Notes: generated by a model from the sequence alone, not told the origin. Counted from the first letter of the stretch, positions 7,966 through 17,965 are shown. The stretch: 64,000 nucleotides of DNA from JAGNRR01 sp965230665 (GCA_965230665.1 CBDDLM010000004.1:2790001-2854000), one strand, 5' to 3'. Numbers and translations: made by a program.

Positions 7966-10900
7966 ATGGCTTTGAAAAAAGATATTAAACCCAATCCTAA
8001 TTTTAATCAAATAACCATTACTTTGGCTAGCCCAGATGATATTCTGGATAGAAGTTATGGAGAGGTTTTGAAACCTGAAACGATTAACTATCGTACCTAT
8101 AAACCTGAGCGTGATGGTCTTTTCTGTGAGAAGATCTTTGGGCCTATGAAGGATTTTGAATGCTACTGTGGTAAGTATAAGCGTATTCGTTATAAAGGTA
8201 TCGTTTGTGACCGTTGTGGCGTAGAGGTGACTGAAAAGAAAGTGCGTCGTGAACGTATGGGGCACATTCGTTTGGTTGTACCAGTAGTACACATATGGTA
8301 CTTCCGTTCACTGCCAAATAAAATTGGTTATTTATTAGGAACTAGCTCAAAGAAGTTAGAATCAATCGTTTATTACGAGAAATATTGTGTGATTCAAGGT
8401 GGTGCAGCCGATGAAATGATTCGTGGTGTACAACAATTGAAGGAAGATGCTCCTACTTATATGGAGTTGATCTCAGAAGATGATTACTTAGACATTCTTG
8501 AGAAACTTCCGAAGGAAAACCAAATGCTTCCGGATGAGGATCCGAATAAATTTATTGCTAAAATGGGTGCTGATGCAGTACACATGTTATTGAGTCGTTT
8601 GGACTTGGATAAATTATCTTATGATTTGCGTCATGCAGCTGAGTTTGAAACATCTCAACAACGTAAAACAGATGCATTAAAGCGCTTGACAGTTGTTGAA
8701 GGGTTCCGTGATGCGAATTCACATATTGAGAATCGTCCGGAATGGATGATTATGCAATACCTTCCAGTAATACCTCCAGAGCTTCGTCCTTTAGTACCAT
8801 TGGATGGTGGACGTTTTGCTTCTTCTGATTTAAATGATTTATATCGTCGTGTAATTATCCGTAACAATCGTTTGAAAAGATTAATGGAGATTAAAGCACC
8901 TGATGTTATCCTACGGAATGAGAAGCGTATGTTGCAAGAAGCTGTGGATTCATTGATGGATAATTCGCGTAAATCTAATGCAGTAAAAGCAGAAGGAGGA
9001 CGTCAGCTAAAATCATTGAGTGATGTATTGAAAGGTAAACAAGGGCGTTTCCGTCAGAACTTATTAGGTAAACGTGTCGACTATTCTGGTCGTTCGGTTA
9101 TTGTTGTAGGTCCTACGCTTAAATTACACGAGTGTGGTTTACCGAAGGACATGTGTGCTGAGCTATTCAAGCCATTTGTAATTCGTAAATTAATCGAAAG
9201 AGGAATCGTAAAAACAGTAAAATCTGCTAAGAAATTAGTAGAAAGAAAAGATGCTGTAATTTGGGATATCCTTGAAAATATTTTGAAAGGTCACCCTGTT
9301 CTTTTGAATCGGGCTCCTACACTCCACAGACTTTCAATTCAAGCCTTCCAGCCTAAATTGATTGAAGGAAAAGCTATCCAATTACACCCATTAGTTTGTT
9401 CTTCGTTTAATGCGGATTTCGATGGGGATCAAATGGCGGTACATGTACCGTTAAGTAATGCTGCTATTCTTGAAGCGCAAGTGTTGATGCTTGCTTCTCA
9501 TAATATTCTGAACCCTCAGAACGGAACACCAATTACACTTCCTTCTCAAGATATGGTTTTGGGACTGTATTACATGACGAAGAAGAAGACGAATATGAAA
9601 GGAGATCCTGTAAAAGGAGAGGGGATGACATTCTACAGTCCTGAAGAAGTAAGTATTGCTTATGATGAAGGGATTGTTGATTTACACGCTCAGGTTAAAG
9701 TGCGTATCCAAGAACGTGATGAGGAAGGCAATGTAACGTCATCTTATATTCAAGAATCTACCGTAGGACGTATCATGTTTAATCAACATGTACCGAGTCA
9801 GGTTGGATTTATTGATGCTTTATTAACTAAGAAAGCATTGCGTACGATTATTGGTGATATTATTAAACAAACAGATGTTCCTACAACAGTAGAATTCTTA
9901 GATAATATTAAAGGTCTTGGTTTCCGAATGGCGTTTGAAGGTGGTTTATCCTTTAACCCTGAAGACTTAATTATTCCAGATGTGAAAGCAAATATGATTG
10001 AAGGTGCTTCTGATGAAGTTGATGAAATCTGGGATAACTACAATATGGGACTTATTACGAACAATGAGCGTTATAATCAGATTATTGACGTTTGGTCTCG
10101 TGTAGATACTAAAGTTACTGAGACGTTGATCCAAGAAATGGCTTCTGACAAACAAGGGTTTAACTCTGTATACATGATGCTTGATTCTGGTGCTCGTGGT
10201 AGTAAACAGCAGGTAAAACAGTTAAGTGGTATTCGTGGATTGATGGCCAAACCGAGAAAGTCTGGAAGTACAGGTTCTGAGATTATTGAGAATCCAATTC
10301 TTTCTAACTTTAAGGATGGTCTTAACGTACTAGAGTACTTTATTTCTACTCACGGTGCGCGTAAAGGTCTTGCAGATACGGCTCTTAAAACGGCAGATGC
10401 GGGTTACTTAACTCGTCGTTTAGTAGACGTTGCTCAAGACGTAGTTGTGAATGAAGAAGATTGCGGTACATTACGTGGTATTAAAACGATGGCGCTTAAA
10501 GAAAACGATGAGATCGTTGAGCCATTAAGCGAGCGTATCATTGGTCGAAACAGCTTACAGGATATTGTAAACTATGATACTGATGAAGTAATCGTGGAAG
10601 CGGGTACAGAAATTACAGAAGAACATGCCGAGGCTATCGAAAAGGCAGGTATTGAAGAAATAGAAATTCGTTCGGTTCTTACTTGTGAAAGCAAGCGAGG
10701 TACTTGTGCGAAATGTTATGGTAAGAACTTGGCTGTTGGACGTTCTGCACAAAAAGGTGATGCCGTAGGTATTATAGCGGCACAATCAATTGGTGAGCCA
10801 GGTACGCAGTTAACACTTCGTACATTCCACGTAGGTGGTGTGGCTGGTTCTGCTGCTGTTGATAGTTCATTACAATCTAAGTTTGATGGCAAAATTGAGT

Positions 10901-12288
10901 TTGACGGAATTAAAACAGTTAAACGAACCACGAAGGAGGGTGATACTGAGGAAGTTGTAATCAGCCGAATGGGTGAGATTCGAATTATTAATGCCGAAGA
11001 ACGTGTTCTTTCTAATGCTGATATTCCTTACGGTTCTATATTGAAGGTAAGACATGGTCAGAAATTGAAGAAAGGTGATGAGATTTGTTCTTGGGATCCG
11101 TTTAACGCAGTAATCGTTTCAGAGGTAGAAGGTAAAGTTCGCTTTGAGAATATTGTAGACGGCGTTACATTCCGTGAAGAATCCGATGAGCAATCTGGTG
11201 TAAAAGAGAAAGTAATCATAGAAACGAAGGATAAGAAAATGATCCCGGCTATGATTATTGAAGGGAAGAAGGATAAAACGTATAATATACCAGTAGGTGC
11301 TCACTTGAGTATTAAGGATGGTGATAAAATAACGTCTGGTCAGACACTGGTTAAGATTCCACGTGTAATGGGGCGTTCTCGTGATATTACGGGTGGTCTT
11401 CCACGTGTAACCGAGTTATTTGAAGCAAGAAATCCGTCAAACCCTGCAGTTGTTGCTGCTATTGATGGTGTTGTTTCTTTCGGTGGTATTAAGCGTGGTA
11501 ATCGTGAAATTCAAGTTGAAAGTAAGGATGGTGTAATTAAGAAGTACTTGGTAAACTTGAGTAAGCATATCATTGTACAAGAAGGTGATTTCGTAAAAGC
11601 TGGAATGGCGATGAGTGATGGTCGTATTACTCCACGTGATATTTTGGCAATTAAAGGGCCATTTGCTGTTCAATCTTACTTGGTAAATGAAATACAAGAG
11701 GTATACCGCTTACAAGGGGTAAAAATCAACGATAAGCATATCGAAGTTATCGTACGTCAAATGATGCGTAAAGTAACTATTGAGAATCCTGGTGATACTC
11801 GCTTCTTACAACGTGAAACAGTGGATAAAGTTCGTTTTGCAGAAGAGAACGATTGGGTATACGATAAAGTGGTTGTTACGGATAAAGGTGAAAGTGAAAA
11901 GCTACATGCTGGTCAGATCGTTACTCTTCGTGAAATTCGTGAAGAAAATTCACTCTTGAAACGTGCTGATAAAACATTAATTCAGTATCGCGATGCTGAG
12001 CCTGCAACTAGTAGCCCATTATTATTGGGTATTACGAAGGCTTCTTTAGGAACACGTTCTTGGATTTCAGCTGCTTCATTCCAGGAAACGACTAAAGTAC
12101 TTTCGTCTGCCGCTATCAATGGTAAACGTGATACATTAGAAGGACTGAAAGAAAATGTAATTACAGGTCGCCGTATTCCTGCTGGTACTGGTATGCCTGT
12201 ATTCCAGGAGTATATCGTAGGAAGTAAAGACGAATACGAAATCCTTAAAAATGCTCAGGAGTTACTTGAGTTCGATGAGGATGAGTAA
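7966..12288 (+). CDS. rpoC: DNA-directed RNA polymerase subunit beta-prime
   Basis: A 1440-residue beta-prime subunit. The N-terminal zinc site CYCGKYKRIRYKGIVCDRCG is near residues 65-85, the catalytic magnesium loop NADFDGDQMAVH is near 490, and the trigger-loop region with GEPGTQLTLRTFH and the second zinc site CESKRGTCAKCYG are near 905-955. A split beta-barrel insert follows before the C-terminal GSRDITGGLPRV-like segment (MGRSRDITGGLPRVTELFEA). The length fits the group. It is co-transcribed with rpoB and is followed 28 bases later by a strong intrinsic terminator. Confidence 0.98.
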   Translation: MALKKDIKPNPNFNQITITLASPDDILDRSYGEVLKPETINYRTYKPERDGLFCEKIFGPMKDFECYCGKYKRIRYKGIVCDRCGVEVTEKKVRRERMGHIRLVVPVVHIWYFRSLPNKIGYLLGTSSKKLESIVYYEKYCVIQGGAADEMIRGVQQLKEDAPTYMELISEDDYLDILEKLPKENQMLPDEDPNKFIAKMGADAVHMLLSRLDLDKLSYDLRHAAEFETSQQRKTDALKRLTVVEGFRDANSHIENRPEWMIMQYLPVIPPELRPLVPLDGGRFASSDLNDLYRRVIIRNNRLKRLMEIKAPDVILRNEKRMLQEAVDSLMDNSRKSNAVKAEGGRQLKSLSDVLKGKQGRFRQNLLGKRVDYSGRSVIVVGPTLKLHECGLPKDMCAELFKPFVIRKLIERGIVKTVKSAKKLVERKDAVIWDILENILKGHPVLLNRAPTLHRLSIQAFQPKLIEGKAIQLHPLVCSSFNADFDGDQMAVHVPLSNAAILEAQVLMLASHNILNPQNGTPITLPSQDMVLGLYYMTKKKTNMKGDPVKGEGMTFYSPEEVSIAYDEGIVDLHAQVKVRIQERDEEGNVTSSYIQESTVGRIMFNQHVPSQVGFIDALLTKKALRTIIGDIIKQTDVPTTVEFLDNIKGLGFRMAFEGGLSFNPEDLIIPDVKANMIEGASDEVDEIWDNYNMGLITNNERYNQIIDVWSRVDTKVTETLIQEMASDKQGFNSVYMMLDSGARGSKQQVKQLSGIRGLMAKPRKSGSTGSEIIENPILSNFKDGLNVLEYFISTHGARKGLADTALKTADAGYLTRRLVDVAQDVVVNEEDCGTLRGIKTMALKENDEIVEPLSERIIGRNSLQDIVNYDTDEVIVEAGTEITEEHAEAIEKAGIEEIEIRSVLTCESKRGTCAKCYGKNLAVGRSAQKGDAVGIIAAQSIGEPGTQLTLRTFHVGGVAGSAAVDSSLQSKFDGKIEFDGIKTVKRTTKEGDTEEVVISRMGEIRIINAEERVLSNADIPYGSILKVRHGQKLKKGDEICSWDPFNAVIVSEVEGKVRFENIVDGVTFREESDEQSGVKEKVIIETKDKKMIPAMIIEGKKDKTYNIPVGAHLSIKDGDKITSGQTLVKIPRVMGRSRDITGGLPRVTELFEARNPSNPAVVAAIDGVVSFGGIKRGNREIQVESKDGVIKKYLVNLSKHIIVQEGDFVKAGMAMSDGRITPRDILAIKGPFAVQSYLVNEIQEVYRLQGVKINDKHIEVIVRQMMRKVTIENPGDTRFLQRETVDKVRFAEENDWVYDKVVVTDKGESEKLHAGQIVTLREIREENSLLKRADKTLIQYRDAEPATSSPLLLGITKASLGTRSWISAASFQETTKVLSSAAINGKRDTLEGLKENVITGRRIPAGTGMPVFQEYIVGSKDEYEILKNAQELLEFDEDE

Positions 12289-12316
12289 ACATTTTTGCAC
12301 ACAGGAATAATTTTAG

Positions 12317-12344
12317 AATGGACAGCTTAGCTGTCCATTTTTTT
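12317..12344 (+). terminator. Intrinsic terminator after rpoBC
   Basis: A 10-base perfect stem pairs AATGGACAGC (12317-12326) with GCTGTCCATT (12330-12339) around the loop TTA. The T run continues to 12344. It separates the RNA polymerase operon from atpDC. Confidence 0.9.
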
Positions 12345-12480
12345 GTTTAGCTACAGTGAGTAAGGTAAAGTTTAAAAATCTAGAAATCCATTTTTGGGCA
12401 TTACCTGTTAACAACCTTAATTTCATAAAAAACGGACTGAAATTGAGCTGTAAATAGTGGAATTTTAAGTAGAACTGATT

Positions 12481-12488
12481 TACTTTTG
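12481..12488 (+). promoter_or_regulatory. TAnnTTTG promoter box of atpDC
   Basis: TACTTTTG is an exact match followed by CGCC. The ATG at 12516 lies 27 bases further on. The preceding rpoC terminator makes an independent promoter necessary here. No strong -33 element is seen. Confidence 0.65.
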
Positions 12489-12515
12489 CGCCACAATAGA
12501 AAAACACCTATTATA

Positions 12516-14012
12516 ATGGCAAATACAGGTAAAATTAAACAGATTATTGGAGCGGTAATTGACGTAAGCTTCGAAGGGGGCGAACTACCGCAAATCCTAA
12601 ATTCATTAGAGATTACTCGTCAGGATGGCTCGTTGTTAGTATTGGAAGTACAGCAGCACCTTGGTGAGGATAGTGTACGAACCATTGCGATGGAGGGTAC
12701 AGAAGGTTTGACTCGTGGTATGGAAGTTGTTGATACTGGTGCGCCAATCGCGATGCCTGTTGGAGAAAATATTAAAGGTCGTTTGTTCAATGTTACCGGA
12801 GATGCTATTGATGGTTTACCACAGCCCAGTAAGGATGGAGGTCGACCCATTCATACACAGCCTCCAGCGTTTGAACACTTAAGCACAGCTTCTGAGGTTC
12901 TTTTTACTGGGATTAAAGTAATTGATTTGATTGAGCCTTATGCAAAGGGTGGTAAGATTGGATTGTTCGGTGGTGCTGGTGTTGGTAAAACAGTATTGAT
13001 TCAGGAGTTAATTAACAACATTGCGAAAGGGCATGGTGGTCTTTCTGTATTTGCTGGTGTTGGAGAGCGTACTCGTGAAGGGAATGATCTACTTCGTGAG
13101 ATGATTGAAGCAGGAATTATGAACTACGGTGATGATTTCAAGCACGGTATGGAAGAAGGAAACTGGGACTTAGATAAAGTGAATATTAAAGGTCTTGAAG
13201 ATAGTAAAGCAACATTTGTATTTGGTCAGATGAATGAGCCTCCAGGGGCACGTGCTCGAGTGGCCTTGAGTGGTTTGACAGTAGCAGAATATTTCCGTGA
13301 TGGAGATGGAGAAGGGCAAGGAAAGGATATCCTTTTCTTCGTAGATAATATCTTCCGTTTCACCCAAGCTGGTTCTGAGGTATCGGCACTATTGGGTCGT
13401 ATGCCTTCAGCGGTAGGGTATCAGCCTACGTTGGCTACTGAGATGGGACTTATGCAAGAGCGTATTACGTCAACTAAGAATGGTTCGATTACTTCTGTAC
13501 AAGCGGTATATGTACCTGCGGATGACCTTACGGATCCGGCTCCAGCAACGACGTTTGCTCACCTTGATGCGACTACGGTACTTTCTCGTAAGATTGCCGA
13601 TTTAGGAATCTATCCTGCGGTGGATCCTTTAGATTCTACTTCTCGTATCTTAACGGAAGATATCGTAGGTGAAGCGCACTACAAATGTGCTCAGGATGTA
13701 AAAATGATTTTACAACGCTATAAGGAGTTACAAGATATTATTGCCATCTTAGGTATGGACGAATTGAGTGAAGAAGATAAATTAACTGTAAGCCGTGCAC
13801 GTCGTGTACAACGTTTCCTTTCTCAACCATTCCATGTAGCGGAACAGTTTACTGGTCTACAAGGTGTACTTGTTCCAATCGAAGAAACAATCCGTGGCTT
13901 TAATATGATTATGAATGGTGAGGTTGATGAATATCCAGAAGCAGCATTTAACCTTGTTGGTACAATTGATGATGCCATTGCAAAAGGTAAGAAAATGATG
14001 GAAGAGGCGTAA
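12516..14012 (+). CDS. atpD: F1Fo ATP synthase subunit beta
   Basis: The catalytic beta subunit of F1, 498 residues. The Walker A motif GGAGVGKT is at residues 152-159, preceded by the PYAKGGKIGLF segment. GERTREGNDL, the Walker B region KDILFFVDNIFRFTQAG and the SALLGRMPSAVGYQPTL signature are present. The start is set at the ATG at 12516 (MANTGKIKQ) because family members begin there. An ATG-less extension 30 bases upstream would overlap the promoter box. atpC follows after 30 bases. The remaining F1Fo genes are not in the window, which is in line with the split ATP synthase operons of many Bacteroidota. Confidence 0.97.
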   Translation: MANTGKIKQIIGAVIDVSFEGGELPQILNSLEITRQDGSLLVLEVQQHLGEDSVRTIAMEGTEGLTRGMEVVDTGAPIAMPVGENIKGRLFNVTGDAIDGLPQPSKDGGRPIHTQPPAFEHLSTASEVLFTGIKVIDLIEPYAKGGKIGLFGGAGVGKTVLIQELINNIAKGHGGLSVFAGVGERTREGNDLLREMIEAGIMNYGDDFKHGMEEGNWDLDKVNIKGLEDSKATFVFGQMNEPPGARARVALSGLTVAEYFRDGDGEGQGKDILFFVDNIFRFTQAGSEVSALLGRMPSAVGYQPTLATEMGLMQERITSTKNGSITSVQAVYVPADDLTDPAPATTFAHLDATTVLSRKIADLGIYPAVDPLDSTSRILTEDIVGEAHYKCAQDVKMILQRYKELQDIIAILGMDELSEEDKLTVSRARRVQRFLSQPFHVAEQFTGLQGVLVPIEETIRGFNMIMNGEVDEYPEAAFNLVGTIDDAIAKGKKMMEEA

Positions 14013-14042
14013 TCGTCAATGAACAATAAAGAATTTTAAATT

Positions 14043-14294
14043 ATGCAACTCGATATTCTAACACCAGAAAAGAAGATTTACGAAGGGGATGTGTATGGTA
14101 TTTATTTACCAGGCGTTCAAGGTTACTTTGAAATTCTTGATAAACATGCACCTATGGTAGCTGCTTTGGGAGAAGGTGAAATGAAAATCCTAACGGATAA
14201 GAACAGCAGTGAGCTATATACTATTCAAGGAGGTTTTCTTGAAATGAATAACAATAAAGCAGTTGTTTTAATTGAAGGTGCTGAAAAGAAATAA
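14043..14294 (+). CDS. atpC: F1Fo ATP synthase subunit epsilon, short form
   Basis: An 83-residue protein that matches the N-terminal beta-sandwich of the epsilon subunit: MQLDILTPEKKIYEGDVYGIYLPGVQGYFEILDKHAPMVAALG is split over the expected strands, and IQGGFLEMNNNKAVVLIEGA closes the domain. The C-terminal two-helix arm, which in other bacteria blocks rotation in the ATPase direction, is absent because the protein stops after the sandwich. Short epsilon subunits are known in this phylum. It shares the atpD message and ends 24 bases before a strong terminator. Confidence 0.92.
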   Translation: MQLDILTPEKKIYEGDVYGIYLPGVQGYFEILDKHAPMVAALGEGEMKILTDKNSSELYTIQGGFLEMNNNKAVVLIEGAEKK

Positions 14295-14313
14295 ACCTTT
14301 ATAATTTTATAAA

Positions 14314-14735
14314 CTAGTAAGAAAGGCTTCCAAACTGGAAGCCTTTCTTTTTGATATAAGATCGTTCTTCGGTAACAATTCGTATAATATAATAACCTTT
14401 CGCTTGGAGATATCTAAATCTTTTTGTTTGCTGCTTATTTCAAAAAGATCAATTCGTTTTCCAAGAATATCATAAATATCTACTTTAACTCGTATGGGAA
14501 TTTTAGATTCAATAATAAGCACTGCCGAAGTTGGGTTTGGATAAAGTACAAGGTTCGATTGAGAAAGTGATGATAAGAGTTGGTATGGGGTTTACGATAA
14601 GCTCGTATGCTATCAGTTCTTGTACAATTGTTTGTATCGGTACCAGTCACTATATAAGTTCGACCAATATTTCGGGTAAACGATCACATTTCCTCTATGA
14701 GCATTACTTCAGCACAAGAAATGGACCTTGCCAGC
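14314..14735 (-). pseudogene. Decayed 3' end of a T9SS-secreted repeat protein
   Basis: Four coding fragments lie in order on the minus strand in shifting frames. TYIVTGTDTNNCTRTDSI (14659-14606) resembles the end of an adhesin-type repeat. VNPIPTLIIT (14595-14566) follows in another frame. LYPNPTSAVLIIES, starting at 14546, opens a type A sorting domain that continues to DIYDILGKR. AKGYYIIRIVTEERSYIKK, starting at 14403, completes it in a third frame, with the stop at 14316-14314. Together they rebuild a normal T9SS C-terminal domain broken by at least three frameshifts. The 5' part is lost at the purL border. The last codons overlap the atpC terminator. Confidence 0.8.
14319..14352 (+). terminator. 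Intrinsic terminator after atpDC, probably bidirectional
   Basis: A 14-base perfect stem (14319-14332 with 14336-14349) has the loop AAC and is followed by T residues to 14352. The A-rich 5' side means it can also terminate leftward transcription from the purL side. Confidence 0.9.
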
Positions 14736-14740
14736 GTTCT

Positions 14741-16942
14741 TTACGATAAAGCCTTTTCTAAAGTAGTCTCATAAGGAGCTACAAAATCTTCGATACGTTC
14801 CCAGCCCTCATTTTCAACTTTGATTTCGCCATTGGTAACCACACCAATTTTTTCAAAAGCAGTATTACCCAAAGTTTTTTCAAAACGATCTTGTTCATCA
14901 GGAGACACTGAAACGATAACTCTAGATTGACTCTCGCCAAATAGGAAGGCATCTTTTCGAATTCCTTCTTTGCAGTGAATGTCAAATCCTAGATTTCGTT
15001 CTTTAGCACTTTCTATTAAGCTCACAAATAAACCGCCATCACTAACATCATGGGCACTGTTGATTTGCTTATTCGATACTAAATCACGTATTGTCTTTTG
15101 AATAGCAAATTCCTCTTCTAAATCAAAATGTGGTGTTGGACTATGCTTTATACCATGAATATTATACAAATACTCAGAGCTATTGATATCGTTTCTTGAA
15201 GTACCAATGATATAAATCAAATCACCTTCACTTTTGAAGTCCAGTGTCATCCGGGTTTCAATATCTTCTAGTAAACCAATCATTCCAATAGTAGGTGTAG
15301 GATATACAGCACCATCGGGTGACTGATTATAGAAACTAACATTTCCTCCTGTAACTGGTGTATCAAATTTGACACAAGCTTCGCCCATACCTTCTAAGGC
15401 CTTTACAAATTGGAAATATACTTCCGGGTTATAAGGGTTTCCGAAATTCAAACAATTGGTAATAGCAAGTGGTGTAGCGCCTGTGCAAGAAATATTTCTT
15501 GCGCATTCGCTAACAGCGATTAACCCACCTTGTTTTGGGTTAGCGTAAACAAATCGGCTATTACAATCTACACTTACAGCAATACCTTTATCGCTTCCCT
15601 TAACCCGAAGTACGGCTGCATCACTTGGTGCATTGGTAGAGGCATTTGCCGTACCCACCATGCTATCATATTGATCATATACCCAGCGTTTGCTACAAAT
15701 ATTGGGTAGAGTCATGATTTTTTTGGCTGTAGCCTTTAAATCAGTTGGTTCTTGAATTTGATCTATACTAAAGGCATTAACTTCTTCGAAATACTTAGGT
15801 TCAGTATAAGCTCTATCATAAACGGGGGCTCCGCCGCCAAGTACTAAATGGTCTGCTGATAGATTGGCTACTACTTCGCCTTTATGCCAAAACTCTAAAT
15901 TGTCACCCTCCGTCACTTCACCAATTTGTTCACAATGAATATCCCATTTATCGAAGATGCGGATCATATCTGCTTCATGGCCTTTCTTTACCACCACAAG
16001 CATACGTTCCTGACTTTCACTACAAAGCATTTCCCAAGCCAACATATCGTCTTGGCGAGTAGGTACTTTATCCAAGTTGATTTTCATCCCATGCTCACCT
16101 TTTGCACTCATTTCACTTGTACTACAAGCAATCCCAGCGGCACCCATGTCTTGCATACCTACGATACAATCAGTTTCCAAAAGTTCCATACAAGCTTCCA
16201 TGAGTTTCTTCTCTTGAAAAGGATCACCTACTTGAACAGCTGGTAGATCTTTTGCACTATCTTCATCAATATCAGCGCTTGCAAAAGAAGCACCTCCTAT
16301 TCCGTCCTTACCCGTATCGCTTCCAACAATAAAAACAGGGTTGCCTACTCCGTACGAAATAGCGGATAAAGTTTTACCTACTTCCGCAATACCCACGCTC
16401 ATAGCATTTACAAGCGGATTTGTATTATAGCTTTCGTCGAAGAAGGTCTCACCAGCCACGGTAGGTACGCCAAAGCAGTTTCCGTAATGACCAATACCAG
16501 AAACTACACCTTTTAAAAGATGTTTTGTCTTGGCATCTTCTAATTTTCCAAAACGCAAAGAATTCAAAGTTGCAATGGGGCGTGCACCCATAGTAAAGAT
16601 ATCGCGGTGAATACCACCTACACCAGTAGCAGCACCTTGGAAGGGTTCAATAGCCGACGGATGATTATGACTTTCAATTTTAAAAGAGCAGGCGAGTCCG
16701 TCACCAATATCTATCAATCCAGCGTTTTCCTCTCCAGCAGCGGCTAATACACGACTACCCGTTTTGGGGAGTTTTTTTAAATATTTGATTGAGTTTTTAT
16801 AACTACAATGTTCACTCCACATTACACTGTAGACCGCAGTCTCAGTAAAGTTTGGGGTGCGACCATAATGTTTTTTCATGGCTTCAAATTCGTCCTCTGT
16901 AAGACCTAATTTCACTGCTTGTTCTAAAGTGGCTTCTTGCAT
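14741..16942 (-). CDS. purL: Phosphoribosylformylglycinamidine synthase, small PurL type
   Basis: This 733-residue enzyme performs the ATP-dependent amidation of FGAR to FGAM in purine synthesis. It has the small PurL layout: SVMWSEHCSYKNS near residue 40, the FKIESHNHPSAIEPFQGAATGVGG nucleotide site spread over 90-110, GNCFGVPTVAGE, the DMGAAGIACSTSEM motif and a second AIR-synthase-like half with NCLNFGNP and AHDVSDGGL. The glutaminase domain of the large 1300-residue type is absent, so separate PurQ and PurS should be encoded elsewhere. The start is the ATG at 16942, 16 bases downstream of an exact promoter box. The only downstream remnant is the T9SS pseudogene. Confidence 0.95.
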   Translation of the reverse strand: MQEATLEQAVKLGLTEDEFEAMKKHYGRTPNFTETAVYSVMWSEHCSYKNSIKYLKKLPKTGSRVLAAAGEENAGLIDIGDGLACSFKIESHNHPSAIEPFQGAATGVGGIHRDIFTMGARPIATLNSLRFGKLEDAKTKHLLKGVVSGIGHYGNCFGVPTVAGETFFDESYNTNPLVNAMSVGIAEVGKTLSAISYGVGNPVFIVGSDTGKDGIGGASFASADIDEDSAKDLPAVQVGDPFQEKKLMEACMELLETDCIVGMQDMGAAGIACSTSEMSAKGEHGMKINLDKVPTRQDDMLAWEMLCSESQERMLVVVKKGHEADMIRIFDKWDIHCEQIGEVTEGDNLEFWHKGEVVANLSADHLVLGGGAPVYDRAYTEPKYFEEVNAFSIDQIQEPTDLKATAKKIMTLPNICSKRWVYDQYDSMVGTANASTNAPSDAAVLRVKGSDKGIAVSVDCNSRFVYANPKQGGLIAVSECARNISCTGATPLAITNCLNFGNPYNPEVYFQFVKALEGMGEACVKFDTPVTGGNVSFYNQSPDGAVYPTPTIGMIGLLEDIETRMTLDFKSEGDLIYIIGTSRNDINSSEYLYNIHGIKHSPTPHFDLEEEFAIQKTIRDLVSNKQINSAHDVSDGGLFVSLIESAKERNLGFDIHCKEGIRKDAFLFGESQSRVIVSVSPDEQDRFEKTLGNTAFEKIGVVTNGEIKVENEGWERIEDFVAPYETTLEKALS

Positions 16943-16958
16943 GGTGTTATTGAAAGCG

Positions 16959-16966
16959 CAAAGGTA
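16959..16966 (-). promoter_or_regulatory. TAnnTTTG promoter box of purL
   Basis: TACCTTTG on the minus strand is followed by CGC, the extension seen at several other genes here. The leader before the purL ATG is only 16 bases. Confidence 0.6.
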
Positions 16967-17016
16967 ATACTTGTATAATTGCGTATAAAATTTGCTTTTG
17001 GCAATTTATGAACAAG

Positions 17017-17024
17017 TATTTTTG
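17017..17024 (+). promoter_or_regulatory. TAnnTTTG promoter box of the BadF-type kinase gene
   Basis: TATTTTTG lies 6 bases before the ATG at 17031, and TTTTGG lies about 17 bases upstream of it. If it is used, the message is essentially leaderless. It faces away from the purL promoter in an 88-base divergent region. Confidence 0.5.
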
Positions 17025-17030
17025 TTTTTC

Positions 17031-17882
17031 ATGGCTAAAAACATACTGATAGCGGAGAGTGGAAGTACCAAAACGGATTGGGTGTTAATAGGAGATAAGC
17101 GAAACCGAAAATTTAGCACGCAAGGTTTGCATCCTTATTTGCAAAGTGCTGATGAGATTCGCTATATTTTGGAGTCAGAATTGAAACTGAACCCCCAACG
17201 GACAAAGGTAGACGCACTATATTTTTATGGTGCTGGTGTAAATAGTAGAGATAGTAAGAAGATTATACTAAAAGCGCTGAAAGCCTTCTTTCAGATAAAA
17301 ACAATTTATACCGAAGGTGATTTACTAGCTGCTGCCAGAGCAACCTGTAGTATGGATAAAGGAATTGCCTGCATATTAGGAACGGGGAGCAATTCGTGTT
17401 ACTATAACGGTAAAAGGATTAGCAACAAATTACCATCGCTAGGCTATATTTTGGGAGATGATGGTAGTGGAAACCATATTGGACGTAAATTGTTGCAATA
17501 CTATTTTCAGGGTATTATGGATGAAGAATTGGTTCAAGGTTTTGAAAAAATGTTTGATGTCGAACTAGAAACGATATTGAATAATGTATATAGAAAACCA
17601 TTTGCGAATAGATATTTGGCTCGTTTTGCCAAATTTGCACTTGAGCATAGAGGGCATTACATTATAGAGAATATCGCTGAAGACTGTTTAAATGATTTTT
17701 TTATCAATAATCTTTTACATTATAAACAGATTCATAAGGTACCTGTACATTTTAGTGGTTCGGTAGCAAACTCTTTTCAAGACATTATTCAGCAACTCTG
17801 CTATCAATATGAGATTGAATTGGGTAAGGTAGTAAAGCGTCCGATTGGTGAACTGGTTAAGTATCACGAGAGGGTAAAATGA
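17031..17882 (+). CDS. BadF/BadG/BcrA/BcrD-family ATPase, probable N-acetylglucosamine-type kinase
   Basis: A 283-residue protein of the ASKHA actin-like ATPase fold. The phosphate-1 motif IAESGSTKTDWVL is at residues 5-17. A middle ACILGTGSNSCYYNGK motif gives the phosphate-2 loop, and LGYILGDDGSGNHIGRKLL is the conserved glycine-rich segment of the family. Members of this small type in Bacteroidota are usually annotated as N-acetylglucosamine kinase-like. The activator-of-dehydratase role of the BadF name needs partner genes that are not here. The ATG at 17031 is chosen over an upstream in-frame TTG because the family begins at the MAKNILIAESGS segment and because a promoter box lies just before it. 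Confidence 0.82.
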   Translation: MAKNILIAESGSTKTDWVLIGDKRNRKFSTQGLHPYLQSADEIRYILESELKLNPQRTKVDALYFYGAGVNSRDSKKIILKALKAFFQIKTIYTEGDLLAAARATCSMDKGIACILGTGSNSCYYNGKRISNKLPSLGYILGDDGSGNHIGRKLLQYYFQGIMDEELVQGFEKMFDVELETILNNVYRKPFANRYLARFAKFALEHRGHYIIENIAEDCLNDFFINNLLHYKQIHKVPVHFSGSVANSFQDIIQQLCYQYEIELGKVVKRPIGELVKYHERVK

Positions 17883-17965
17883 TTGGACTTTCTTGAGGAA
17901 ATAGAATATTAGTACCTGTTATGTCCAATTATTAAATGTAACTTAGGTGAACAAACTCTCGCCTT

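Noticed and set aside
14531..14749. A 72-codon plus-strand frame between atpC and purL
   Set aside because: It overlaps the T9SS remnant on the other strand, whose fragments match a known domain, while this frame matches nothing.
15926..16246. A 106-codon open frame opposite purL
   Set aside because: It runs through the DMGAAGIACSTSEM region of purL and encodes an uninformative histidine-rich translation.
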